Of a stretch of DNA of 64,000 bases, positions 32,850-44,575 are shown in pieces; the stretch's first letter is position 1; each line of letters begins with the position of its first letter. A program made the translations under genes and the position numbers. The DNA is taken from contig CAMGYJ010000004.1 of NCBI GenBank assembly GCA_946122785.1, positions 10,500,150 to 10,564,149 of the forward strand, read 5' to 3'. The notes under the pieces were generated by a model. That model worked only from the letters and a program-made list of their open reading frames with translations, was not told the origin of the DNA and did no database searches. The stretch comes from Linum tenue (taxonomy: Eukaryota > Streptophyta > Magnoliopsida > Malpighiales > Linaceae).

Positions 32850-32858
32850 AGCTTGAAT

Positions 32859-33147
32859 TTGAGCATTATTATATAATAATTATTTTTATTAAAATTATTT
32901 TTATTTATTATTATTATATATTGAATTTTCATGTTATTATTTTGTGATAATATTTTATAAATTGATAAATCTATTTTATAATAATATAATTACTTACTTT
33001 TTACTCTATTTGCACCCCCTACTTTTTCATCCAAACAACAATTTACCCCTTCACTTACACCCTCCACCAAGTTGCACCCCCCAACAATTTACCCCTCAAC
33101 TTGCACCCCCCTCGAACTTGCACCCCCTTGTTGCCAAACATAGTGTT
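32859..33147. mobile_element. DNA element with GGGGGTGCAAG ends, right part
   Basis: AT-rich interior followed by repeated ttgcaccccc and ttaccc words, ending at about ccaaacatagt (33145). This is the inverted counterpart of the end at 27924. It lies about 430 bases downstream of the Aux/IAA stop codon, in or near that gene's 3' flank. Confidence 0.5.
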
Positions 33148-33579
33148 AGGGATGATCCTTATGCATTGCAAAACTGTTCACTTCTTATTGTAAAAAAAGA
33201 AAAAGAAAACCCCCTGTTACTTCATTCATTCATCAATCTCTTTTTTTTTCTTTGTTTATTTTAGAAAAACACACATAGAATAAAATTGCTCTCTCACAAA
33301 TACAATTTTTAAGTTGTGCATTGGAGTTTTCTTTTTCAATTGACAAGGAGACAGCAAGCAAGGCTTCTTGACAGCAAAAGCACAGCACAACTACAACAGA
33401 CAACACCATAACACCCACTTCTCTTTCTTTCCTCTTAATTCAACTTAACAAACAAAACGGAGTTAAAATTACATATTAAAAACGCCCAACTACTAACGGA
33501 ACATAAAAAGCCATTACCCGCAGCAATCCATCCAATCCCAACACCTTCTTCTTCCTGCTTCCCTGGCAACTGCTGCTGG
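33148..33579 (-). other. Probable 3' UTR and downstream flank of the Aux/IAA gene
   Basis: This lies downstream of the 38-base last coding exon on the minus strand. Short C/T-rich and A-rich stretches are present; no poly(A) site could be fixed. Confidence 0.4.
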
Positions 33580-36500
33580 CTAGTTCTTGTTCCTGCACTT
33601 CTCTACCGCCCGTGGGGCTGCAAACAAGTCAAAGTACGGCAATTTCTGTTATACTGAAGAATTGAAGTTCCACTACAAATACTAATCGTCATCCATGACA
33701 TGATAACCCCACTGGTGTCAACATTTGCAGACATGATACACTACTCGAATAACTCTAGTAGCATTTCACATGTGTTCCTTACTCGGTGCCTAGTCAAACA
33801 TCAGGAACTCACTATCAAATATAATGCTCGTGTGCTAATTCTGAGTTTTAGCACTCAGAATCGGCATAAACTGAGCTTCACAGGAATTATTTAAGTGGTC
33901 ATGCTATTGGAAATCAGGATGCATCTCAGATGAAAGTGACATAAAAGAAGACAAATTTGCATAAACAGACCGACATTTTCCCCAGTCCTGATGGCAGAAC
34001 CCTCTACCTGTTGTCAGGCCAAGACAAGATCTAAATCAAATGACTCGTTAACAGAATTACTACATGCATTTTAATATAGTTCCTACATAACTTAGCAAAC
34101 CAAAAGCAGAACCATGGCGTTTAACCAAATATTGTAGACATAATAATGTACCAAATAGATGGGAATGCTCATAGAAAATAGAGGATGGGCAAATCCAGAG
34201 ACACTTGCAATGGGTCAAGCAGGCTATTGAGATTTTCAAAGACATTATGCATGGATTGGCAAATAACAGCCAACTCAATCATTCCGCAAGCCAACCTTTG
34301 ATTCTAGAACACAATTTTCTTACTACACTTCTGTCTTCTCTATGGCACACTCAATCTTTCAGCAAAACACAAGTAGATGCCATGGTACTGATATCTAAGA
34401 GGACTACTCATTCTTAGAAGGATAGCATCGTTCACTGCTATCCTATGCCTCTGATGCATCAGTAAAACATGTGCTACTGGACTACTGATATCTAAAGGAC
34501 TCAAAATTCTTAAGAGAATAGCTTTAGTCACTGCTATCCTTCGACAGTTCAGATTGCAATATATTGCATTAAAAAATAAATTTTAATGACACAACGCACC
34601 TAAACCAATGGCGTCAGAACCCTTCATGATCCTCATCCTCTTGCAGGTGTCAATAAACATCCTAAACATTAAAGAATCATTAATTAGAAAGCTTGAAACT
34701 GTCAAATATCTGGTTCCCACAATAATATATTGGAATTTGGACATGACATGAAGAAAGAGGACTCGGTTGGGATAAGAACAGTGAGTGCTCAAAGTTGCAA
34801 AGTCAGAATATATGTAATAAAGCAAATATATGACATACAAACTTAACAGATACAACGTCGAGAATTGCTTATTTGTTCCAGCACTCTGTACATTCTCATC
34901 ACCAAATAGAAGCACATGATTCAAGTAAACAACCCCTCACTGAAACAAAAACTGAATATCTAAAAAAAATGTGAAACAAGTAGCTATTGTCGACACTAAG
35001 TGTTGCTATGGAAATCAGGACAGTGGAAGTGTTGATTCAGGAATCTGTAATAGTCCCTTATCTAAAAAAAAAAAATAGTCTGAGTAGGGATTGTGGAGGA
35101 CAGTTTTACTGAAACCGATGAAAACCCACCCCAGCTCGACCTCATAGGGTACCCTTAGTTAATTGGCTAGGGTAATACACAAAACCACCAAGTTTGGGTT
35201 GGCTGAATACTACCCATGTGTTTGGGTATTTCACTTGACCCCTTTCACTCGTTCTTCTGCTAACAATCCTTGCCACCCTTGCTTAATAGTCATCTAATCT
35301 CTAATCAATAAATAATCGAATCCAACAAAACCTAGAAGCCATTCATGCATAGATATTAGATAATGATCCACACTATATTTTTGCTGCTAGCAGTTTTGCA
35401 AAAAGTTTTTAAGTGTCGTTCATACTACAAATGGAAGTAGAATTGTAAGACATAGTTATCACTGGAAGCGAAATGATTATAACATCTATATCACAGATGT
35501 TCTCATCATTTAAATACTTAAGTTTCTAATAGAAAGAGTCACCGATTCAGTGCTTTAGATTATTAGGTATTTCAATACCACACATCTCGTAGAAAGATGA
35601 GCATTTAGATAATATTAACAGGATGAAGTATCCAATAATATTTGTTCATTCAACCAAACTAAGTTCAAGTATTTAATGTGGATTAACACTTACTCCCATG
35701 GAACATCACCGACAAGCATCCAGTCTCCATCTTTATCCTCGTAGGTGAGAACATATTCTGAACCATGGAGAAGATCCTTCAACTTGCTTTCAGTCAGCAT
35801 CTCCCTTCCTGAAGTTCCATGGGATCCGCATTGACCTGTTACGAAAACAGATACAGCAGAAGAAATTTGAACATAAAAAACCATAACAAAATCTTCTGAA
35901 GCAGAACTTAGTGTCGCACATCCAATTTGAACTATGATTTAGCCCACCTATGGTAAAACAGCTGAACATCTTCTCAAGAGCCGAAGAGAGTTCCTTATAT
36001 GCAGAGTAGTTCCTCAGGTCAACTTTTCTCAGATATGGAGCACCATCCATGCTGACTTTGACATACAGAGCACTAGCACCCACCTTTCCATCTACTTCTT
36101 CAGTATTCTTGGACAAGGTAGCAAGTGAGTTCTTCCTAAACGACCTGATGGGTGGCCAACCCACAACTTGTGCCCTGCCAGATAATAAGTATAAGTCACA
36201 CTAGTTCCATGCCCAAGCTTATCATAATCAAGACAGAAGATTACTTAGTAGCAGGTGCACTGCTATTGTTTGCAGAGCCCCTGTTGTTGTTCGAGACATG
36301 GGGCCTTTCTTGTGCAGGCTTCTGCCCTACTGCTTCATTCGTCTTTGCTGTTTGAGAAGTCAGGTTCTCGAGGATGGAACCCGGTTTCAGCCCCAAGTTC
36401 TGAGATGGCCTCGGAGTTAACATCTCATTTACCTTCGATTCAGAAGAAAATTTATCCTGCACCCATCAAAAAGAAGCAGTAGAATGAAATCAAACCCCAT

Positions 36501-36972
36501 TTGTGAAATAACAAAAGAGTGCTGGATCTGATCCAGTCAAGAGCAGTTGATTTTTCACCTCTGAGAAGCCATCCATGGCATCAGAGAACCCTCTTTTATT
36601 CCCCAAAAGTAAAGTCTTGGGCGTGGAAGATCCATGATGATCGTTCACTGGATGCATGGGGAAGAGGGGCTTCTCATCAAGCTGAGTAGAGGCAAATAAG
36701 GAAAGATCTGAGTTCCTTTCCGGCGACTGAGATCCTGGTAATCCAAGCCGAAGCTCTGTCGCCTTAAGATTCAGACTAGTCTTGCTCTCACCAGTGACGG
36801 CAGAGATTGCGGAGCTATCCCCAGATGAGGAAGAATCAGACAATCCCATGTAGTTGCGCTCTTTGAGCTCAGCAGACCCATTCTGACATACGCTTTCTAT
36901 TGAGGTTGAAGAAGCCAGCAGCGAAGCACTGCTGGCAACCTCCTCTACACCACCGAGCAGTGGCGGAGTCAT
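33580..36972 (-). CDS. IAA9: Aux/IAA auxin-response repressor, IAA8/IAA9 type
   Basis: Aux/IAA proteins bind ARF transcription factors and hold auxin genes silent until TIR1/AFB binds the degron in the presence of auxin. Coding exons on the minus strand are 36972-36559, 36456-36245, 36174-35948, 35835-35694, 34661-34600 and 33617-33580, all GT-AG, giving 364 residues. Domain I carries the EAR motif LRLGL (74-78) in [11 protein letters not shown]. The degron is VGWPPIRS (213-220). The PB1 region has [15 protein letters not shown] (from 248) and the acidic [17 protein letters not shown] (316-332). The end is [20 protein letters not shown] and one more N. The start MTPPLLGG and the ERNYMGLSD block mark the long IAA8/IAA9 subgroup; choosing IAA9 over IAA8 or IAA27 is tentative. 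The last exon encodes 12 residues after a 982-base intron. No defect is visible. Confidence 0.93.
34370..34550. repeat. Imperfect tandem duplication in the last Aux/IAA intron
   Basis: Two direct copies of about 115 bases share actgatatctaa, attctta-ga, atagc and cactgctatcct. They lie within the 982-base intron between coding exons 5 and 6. Confidence 0.6.
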
Positions 36973-38030
36973 CAGAATTTAGCAATTAAAAAAGCTCAGA
37001 ATTCCCCCGCGCTTAATTACCTGCAAGAGACCAGCAGAAAGTTCAAATCCAACCAACGATGACGCTTCTTCCACCAAAGGGGTTTCATACTAATGTTAGG
37101 CGAGCACTAAATCACAGTGTGTAACTAGGCACAGGAGATGATAGATCTAAGAACAAAGTTTCAGGTTAATCACCAATATCCTGACTAAAATCAAAGATAT
37201 CGACCCAGAACGAGAGAAAAAGAGACACACAACAGAAAGGACAATTTGCATTTATAGCGAGAAAATTGTATATGCGAGATAGCAGTACGAAGCATTCAAC
37301 GTTGGAACTAATTGCAGTCGATAATGATTTCCGTATGCCATATGCAAGAGAGAACTCACACAGAGCCACCAGCAAATGTTTCCCCAACTAAAAAGGAAGA
37401 GGAAAAAAATAAGAGCAGAAGCAAACAATATGATGCATGCTCTGTTTGGCAGGCAAGAAAATGCAGGAAAATTTCGTGCAAGCAAGAACAAATACCGACT
37501 TCGCGATAAAAAAAAAAATTGGAAAAAAAGGGGAAAATCAACTTCGCTCTCTCACTTATCCAGCTCGTGAAAGTTCGTTCTTCTTTTACTGTTAGACTGA
37601 AACCAAAACCAGCACATTACAGGAAAAATTGAAACTCTCATCTCGTATTTGCCTCTATTTTCTCGGGAAACAAACAGAAAGAAAGAGAGCTAGGAAACAC
37701 AGCACACCATCCAGCCAAGCGAAAAGCCAAATCGGGGAATCCGAAAGAGGAAAAAGCTACCGGAAGGAAGCGGAATCTCCCGGGAAGCTAGGTTGAAAAC
37801 GGAAAAGTAGCTAGCGGCTCTCTTACCTTAAAAGATTGACCGGAATCGTTGATCGATTACCAAGACTTGTTTCCCGGAGAAGAGACCGGAGAGAGAGAGA
37901 CGGAGACTCGGATAGGGAAGGAAGAGAGAGAGGAAAAACTGGGGAAAAGAGGACTAAGGATCCTCCATTTGTCACAAAGCAACAAAAGATTAATTGCTGT
38001 CTGATGTGAAGCTCTCTATGCATAAAAAAA
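36973..38030 (-). promoter_or_regulatory. Aux/IAA 5' UTR with a leader intron
   Basis: Reading on the minus strand, a leader exon ends ATCTTTTAAG at 37827, followed by a GTAAGAG donor. The intron runs from 37826 to 37021 (806 bases) and ends TCTCTTGCAG. The second leader exon covers 37020-36973 and joins the coding start. Large 5' UTR introns are common in this gene class. The transcription start probably lies near 38000, in a purine/pyrimidine-rich stretch. The intron is inferred from splice signals alone. Confidence 0.55.
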
Positions 38031-38334
38031 AAAAAGAAATTTACTTTTTTTTTTTTTTAATAACAATTTTCAACTTCTCTTTTTAATCGGGGCTTAAAAA
38101 ACACTCTTGCTTTTTCTTCCTCAGCTTTTTCTCGCGTTTCGGTTTTCTTTATTATTTACTCCGCCGAACAATGATTATTAATAAGTTATTATTATTATGA
38201 AAATGGTACGGAGAGGTATGATTGGGTGGAAGGGTTTTGAGGGGTGGTTGAATCTTGTCCGTTGATCTTTTTTAATCAACGACGGTGGATTTCGGTACTA
38301 CCATCATAGCGTCGCTCTCGAGAGTGTCTCATCT

Positions 38335-38340
38335 TTAATC
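38335..38340. promoter_or_regulatory. Candidate auxin response element upstream of the Aux/IAA gene
   Basis: TGTCTC, the canonical AuxRE core bound by ARFs, occurs about 330 bases upstream of the presumed leader. A single six-base match is weak evidence, but Aux/IAA genes are commonly auxin-induced through such sites. Confidence 0.3.
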
Positions 38341-40135
38341 GAAAGGCCTGCGTGGTCTGCTAATTTAATTACCTCCTCAAATAATTTCCAATAATTCTTT
38401 CTGCCTTGAGTTGCAGTTAACTACTTTTAGTTAAAGTATTGGTAGCTCACTCCCGAATAAAAGAAGTATTGCCATTTTGGTCCCTACTTTCCAATAATCT
38501 GATATGCACGCTCCAATTTAGAAAAAAATAACCGAATGCTAACTTTTCACCTCCCTTTCTTTCCTTTCTCCATAGTTGTTTGTTAACCCCTTCTCCAGTT
38601 GGTGGTGTAGCAATGATTGCGAAACCGTATCAGAAGTTATATAAAAAAAAGTTAGTAGTAGAATGTTGTGTAGTAAAATTATGGTTGACTCGTGATTCGA
38701 CCGTTTCGTACCAAGAATTGCAAAAATGTATTGTACTGGCGATTTAAGCAGAAAAACCTCTTATCGAAAGCGAAACCAGTAGGTTGTATTTAGCGGTATG
38801 AAACGATTTAACTATTGTTTTGTCATTAAATATCATACCGTTGACTTTTTCGGTACAGCTTCTAGTACTATTTTTCAATCATTGTTTCGTCCAGCTAAAA
38901 CCTCCTACCTTTTGGGGTCTGGTATCCGATATTTCATTTTCGAACTGACCGGTATGATACATTTCTTAAGCTATATGGTGTAGATAAGATGTTGACCCTG
39001 GTTTCATCCAACTAATAATTTGTGTCACAAATGTTATAATATGTTCGTGCCAGAAATAACATCCTTTGCACAGTTTAGATTTTCTAATATTATTCTCGCT
39101 AAATGGTTAATGGTTCCCGTAAATACTTATCAAATGAGTATTTCGCTCCAGCTGTTTTACTTTTTTCCATTCCTAAATTACGTAAGAACTACTAAAGTGC
39201 TACAAATAAAATTGGATGAGCTGAATGTGAATAGAAATGGAATTGGTGGACTAATTAGCGATTAGTGAAAATATATAAATAGATAAAAGGACACAAAGCA
39301 ATGGGGGAACCAAGCGACAAGCCGACAAGGCGACAACATCATTGCTAATGAAATGCTGCAACACACATACGCACTAAGTTACGTGTCGTTTTGAATTAGC
39401 CTTTCACCCATGATCCATCCATAATCCCACCAAAACCTCATCTTCTTCCCTAAACCGATATTCTACTCTTTCCCTTTTCTTTCTATTCATGCATAGTGCT
39501 GCTAACATTTTCTATATATATATATATACATATATACATAAATTATAATGCATCACCTTAAAATTTGCGTGGTTTGGATAAAGAAATCTTGATAGATGGC
39601 GTAATGCTTAAATGGATGTAATTAAACAAACAAATTCATTAAAAACTATTATTTTGATAAATAATTTCACAGAAATAAAAGTTATGGGTTTTTTTATTTA
39701 GTTAAATATAATTAATCAGTCAAATATTTTAATTTTGATGAAATATTAGTCAAATTTATTAAAAAAATTTGATAGATAAATCTTTCATAACATTGAAAAA
39801 TTGTAGTCATTGATTTATTGTTGTTAGTGGCATTCCACATAAGCTACCAAGTCAGATTCTAATGTAATTCATTGATATTTTTAAGTAAATATAATTTATT
39901 AGTAAAATCTTTGATAATATAAAATAATAGAGCCAATCGTTAAATTCCCGTTAATAGTTCCATTATATCATGTAGAGCTTGAAAACGTGGTGAGCTAGCA
40001 AATGTGGTGGTAAGTTGGAAGAATTTTAGTGGCGTGGCGACAAAAAAAGGCTAAATCAGTCAATCTTTTGTTATTTTTGTTATCAATTTAATTTTAAATA
40101 AAAAAAAGAAACAAGAAAATTTGTATTTATATCCA
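38341..40135. other. AT-rich intergenic DNA
   Basis: No gene is supported. A (TA)n/(TATACA) microsatellite lies at about 39512-39545. A block at 38690-38960 rich in ggta/tacc words may be a MITE relic without clear ends. Confidence 0.4.
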
Positions 40136-40139
40136 CCGC

Positions 40140-40700
40140 ACAACCATGCGCAGAGAAACTAACAAAAAACAACAAGACAACTCTATTGCTAGGCGCATTG
40201 ACGGAGTGTTAGTGAATAACTTTTGCTTGAATGTCTACAAGTCTAGCTCAGCTAAAACCATCAACCTTGGTATTTCAGATCCTTGGAGGATCTTACTTAA
40301 TAATGGTCATGTGTTGAAAAGTCACCCTAAAGTCCTAAACCCTTCAGGTACTTCAAATTTTAGAGATCTCATCCTCAATATCATAGTCTGGTTCATACAG
40401 TCTAGTCTAGTCTAGTCATTCATCTATCTCTGACCCTTTCAGCCGTATTGAAAATAGACCGAGAAGACTTAAGAAATGTCTCAAATCCCTAAATCACGAT
40501 CAATATTCATATATATAAAAAAGGCTAGAGAAGCTGAGGCTCTACTAGCCGAAGGTTAGTCTAAGGTACTGGAGAATTCCTCTATGGTCAATATTGAAGA
40601 TGAAAAAGCAAAAGTAGCAACATATATCTTGGTGCAAGCTTTCAAAGAAAGCTTCTTTCGTTAGAAATTCAGGTTTCAGTGGATAGTTGGGTGACTCGAA
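40140..40700 (+). pseudogene. LINE ORF2 fragment: end of endonuclease and linker
   Basis: The frame has NSIARRIDGVLVN followed by LNVYKSSSAKTINLGISDPW. This is the (I)A(R/K)-IDRVLVN ... GISDH region at the end of plant LINE endonucleases, with DH changed to DP. After frame breaks the linker toward the reverse transcriptase follows (RLKKCLKSLNHDQYS, then AREAEALLAEG, at about 40455-40560). The fragment stops near 40700 with no reverse transcriptase. It belongs to a LINE group different from copies 1 and 2. Confidence 0.6.
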
Positions 40701-41705
40701 TTCTAAGCATTCATTATAATAGGAACCTCATGCTATACTCATCTAATCTCATAAATCATTGAAGCACATATGGGTAGGAAATACTAAAGTTCATAAATAT
40801 AGAGATTAGATAAACCATTTAATCCTAGTTAAGTATGTATTGGCGATCATAATTCACATAATCCCTAGATGGTTAATTCATTATTATTGAATAGTTGACA
40901 CACGTAAAATCATATTCAATCCAACTACCAATTCATAAAGTATCAAAATTTCAAAAAATACTTTCTATCATATGCAAGTAGCACCATATTTCAAGAATTT
41001 TTAGAATGACCTTTGCTAAAACGCAACAATTTCAACAATTTGAAAATATTAAAATCACAATAAGCATCCATAAATAATATGAGAAGTACAGTAACTATCA
41101 TCAAAGATTCAAAAAACAATTAATTGTGGTCAAATAGGCAAGGGTTTGCTATGAAAGGAGCAAGAACCCTAACATGCAATTCTAAACATGAAATACTCAA
41201 TTGAAGCTACAAAACCATGATTCAAACTCTTTAATGCATTTTAAGATCATGGCACTTATTTGGATTGAAGAACTAACAACAAAATCGATGAAAGAATAGA
41301 GAGAAATTGGCAATGGCTTGGTGATGGTTGATGTCGATTGTAGTGTCGCTACCAAAAAGCTATGATCATATTCCCTCAGACCTCTCGCAGAACCCTAACT
41401 TCGGAAGCGAGGTACGGTTCTATTGAAGAAGAGGTTGGTTGAGGAGATTGAGGTGCCACTGGTTTTGCAGAACGTAAGAGTTCGAGAAGTAAAGCGGTGC
41501 TGAAAAGTAAATCCTAAGCTAATTGACGAGTGAAAGATTAGGGAAGGAAGGCGTTGCATAGGCAAGCTCCTCATAGGTCTCCTAACCATGTGCCCTCGAT
41601 GACCGGTAGCATACGAGCTGGCTATTTCTTATCTAGTTAGATTCCACCTTGTGTCAAAGCTTTACCCAAACTAATGGGTGACAAGGACCCTTCGGATTTG
41701 TCCCT
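40701..41705. other. Interval left of the LTR element, nothing recognised
   Basis: Sequence from 41280 onward resembles the non-coding parts of gypsy elements in style, but no domain or clear boundary could be assigned. The minus-strand frame at 41395-41589 shows no known motif. Confidence 0.3.
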
Positions 41706-42660
41706 TGAGGTATCACCCTGTTCGTTCGAATGAAGGTCAATCGAGTAGGAATGCTATTTCTAGTGCCATCCTAAACGAATAGGATGTTCGATTATTGCAC
41801 CTCGAAGGAGTGCATATCTATTGTAAGTTCTAATTCGAATGGACCAATAATGAAATAGAGAAAATCAATATCACGCATATGTAAATCAATCAGTCGTACT
41901 AAACCAAATCATCGAGTTTACATGATTAGAACCCATAGGGTTCACATACCTACACAATTAAGGAACTTAGCCAGTCATGGGGACGGGTTCCTGGATGTTC
42001 ATCAATGAAAACGAAGAGAACGGGAAGGCCTACTGAAATCGGCGCTTAGAAAAGAGAAAATAGGCCAATGGGTTTTGGGCACTTATTCCCCCTCGTAGGG
42101 TGGTCTCGTTCTAAGTCAAGAAGGTTGTTCTAGCGGTAGAGAAAGGAAACTTCCTCGACCTCTTGTCTCCTCTACCCGAACTCTATCTCTAGAGCTCTAT
42201 TTATAGATCTTCGATTAGGATTTATAGGGAAAAAATAGTGCAGCTCCTCCATCATTCAGCCAAATCAGAGTGTTCCAAACACATGGGTAATGAAGTAGGA
42301 TGCTATGGGATAAATTCTTCACGAAGTGGACGAGCTCTCTAAAATGGCGTTGTTGGCGCCTTTTTCCTTCATCAAAACGGCACTCCGAGATCTGTTTTAC
42401 CTAGATGTCCAGTCTTCAAATCCTAGCTCCAGCAACTTGGTCTTGATGTCCCATACGACTTCCAAGTGGTCCACTGCCCTGAAAATGCACAGAAAGCTAC
42501 CAAAAGCGTATCAATCGTATAAAAGCAATCCTATGGTTTCTAAAGTACACTTGAATCAATCATATCATAAATCCAAGGTATTATGACACTAATGATGGGA
42601 AATGTATGCACTTTGGGTCATAATACGAGGTTCTATAATAGATACTTTCAAGTTTCATCA
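41706..42660 (-). repeat. LTR of the non-autonomous element (3' LTR in element orientation)
   Basis: Direct-repeat partner of 44576-45511. Shared landmarks include ttcgaatgaa-gtcaatc, ggatgttc-atcatt, aaatcatcgagtttacatg, ggaacttagccag-catgg, tatttatagatcttcgatta and the last 70 bases. Confidence 0.7.
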
Positions 42661-44575
42661 AATAACCCCACACTTGAACTTTGCTTGTCCCCAAGCAAAC
42701 CTAAGCTCAACATGCTTTTACTTACTAGATCTTCACGATGACATGTGACTTCTGATCTTAGGTAGTGGATCATAAGAATCTTACAAGGTTAACCCTTGCA
42801 CTTAGAAACCTTTGATCCTGACGATGATGCTCAAAACTTACTTCGTCAGAAGGAAATGATTCGCCTCTCACAAGATAGAGTTCTCTTTATCTTCCTTGAC
42901 ACTTCTTTTACAAATATTGGGGCAAAACCTATGTAACTTGATTAGGAAGTAATTGCATTCCTGCCCACGTAATTTTTTTTTTGGATGTTTTCGTATAAAC
43001 CCAACCTTTCCATGCTGCATTTCACTTTTCGTGCTACTTTATCCGCATAAGGGGTTTTTTTTCGCCTCATACTTTGGTGCTTAACGAGCTTGATAAATCA
43101 AGATCACTTGCTCCTTTTCCTAGATCGTGTTGAGGGTCAATGAAGTCAAGGAGTGTCGCAACCTTTATCCTTGCACTCAAAAACACATCCTCAAGTTGGC
43201 AATCCTATTAGACCGGTGGAAATTTCACTTGTACTAGAGGAACTAGCAGAATCTCGTAGGCTTGCCCCACTAAGACTCAACTAGTATCTCCTCCAAAACC
43301 CGGTATTTTCTAAGGACAGGACACCTCACACTTGGCTTTCACCACACACTTTATTTATAGTGGCATCGTCTATTAATGTAGACTGTACGTGGTAGGATAT
43401 CGATTGTAGGAAGCTACATATTGACTCCATTTGCTTAAGCATAGAAGACCCCTTCATTTGAGGAGGAGTTCGAGAACTCACAAGGGATGGTAGGAAGCAC
43501 CAATCCATGCATTTTTCTTTTAAGATGGATTCAAGTTTCATGACAAGTACATCCTTCATAACCACCCCTACACTAGCCTCCCTTAGATCACGTATTAATG
43601 CATAGACTAGCAATTCAAAGTATGATCAACTTCTAGTCTGGTTTGGGTGTGTGGCATTACTCGAGATTTTATAATTTTATTATCAAATGCACGCACAAAA
43701 TTCTTTCCCCATACACATAATAAGCATGTGACTGACTTTGGAGGGTCATCCCGTCATCCTCACGAGCAAACTCACGGGCGTGGCCAAACCGTGAAAATTA
43801 GGATATGAATTCCCAAATTGATAGTTGGGAATAAAATTGCAAAGTGATTCACCACCGTGAAACTAGTCGTGAACACGCTCACGGGCGTGAAATGGCAGTG
43901 ACCCATAGCAAATTTTGCCTCCAAAGCATGGTTTGTGCAAATTTACGTGTTGGGTAGGAAGCACCCTTTCCCATATGCATGAACAATAAAAAAAACATGG
44001 TATCAAATGAAAGCCAATCTATGTAAATCTCACCCCACAGTTTAAATGGGACAATGCCCTCATTGGACCGAACAACGAGTATAGATAAAGGTAGAACGAA
44101 GTTATTGTCGAGAATAGAGGGTGCCAGTGCTACTAGCGTTTGGTTCCAAAGAAAAAACAAATCAAAATAGAGGGTGCAAGTGCACCACTCCTCATACACA
44201 AACTAAATGATACATCACATCAAAATCCACCCTAACTGCTACTACTAGCGTCATCAACATCGAAGTACTGGCTACTCAGATCCTGAGGAGACATGGAGAT
44301 GGCGGCTATTGAGTGCCAAACATGGCATCCCAGGTATGGGAATGAGGGCTCCACTGCTGCCATATTGCATATTGCTGTTGAAGGAGAGTAGTGTAGGCAA
44401 CGACACTCGAGTGGAGGGAAGTCAATTCGTGCTCATATAGTCACGAGAGCTCGCCACCTACCGACACGTATGTACTGTAACATATCTAAGTTGCATCAAG
44501 ATGCTGGCGAAGTCATTTGGGTACCGGGGTTCTGAAGGAAAGGGAGGAGGATCTGTAGAGGTAGAAGCACCATCT

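Larger units (their letters stand above)
28531..32858 (-). mobile_element. L1-type LINE, copy 2, with uninterrupted ORF2
   Basis: Read on the minus strand it has partial ORF1 (32849-32016), ORF2 (32019-28690), a 3' UTR of about 150 bases and a poly(A) tail, seen as an 11-T run at 28531-28543. The sequences beside both ends share a loose attattat..ataattat word, which may be the target duplication, but the local repetition prevents a firm call. ORF1 starts inside a conserved domain, so the copy is 5'-truncated. It lies within another DNA element, between the 3' ends of HEMA and the Aux/IAA gene. Confidence 0.88.
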
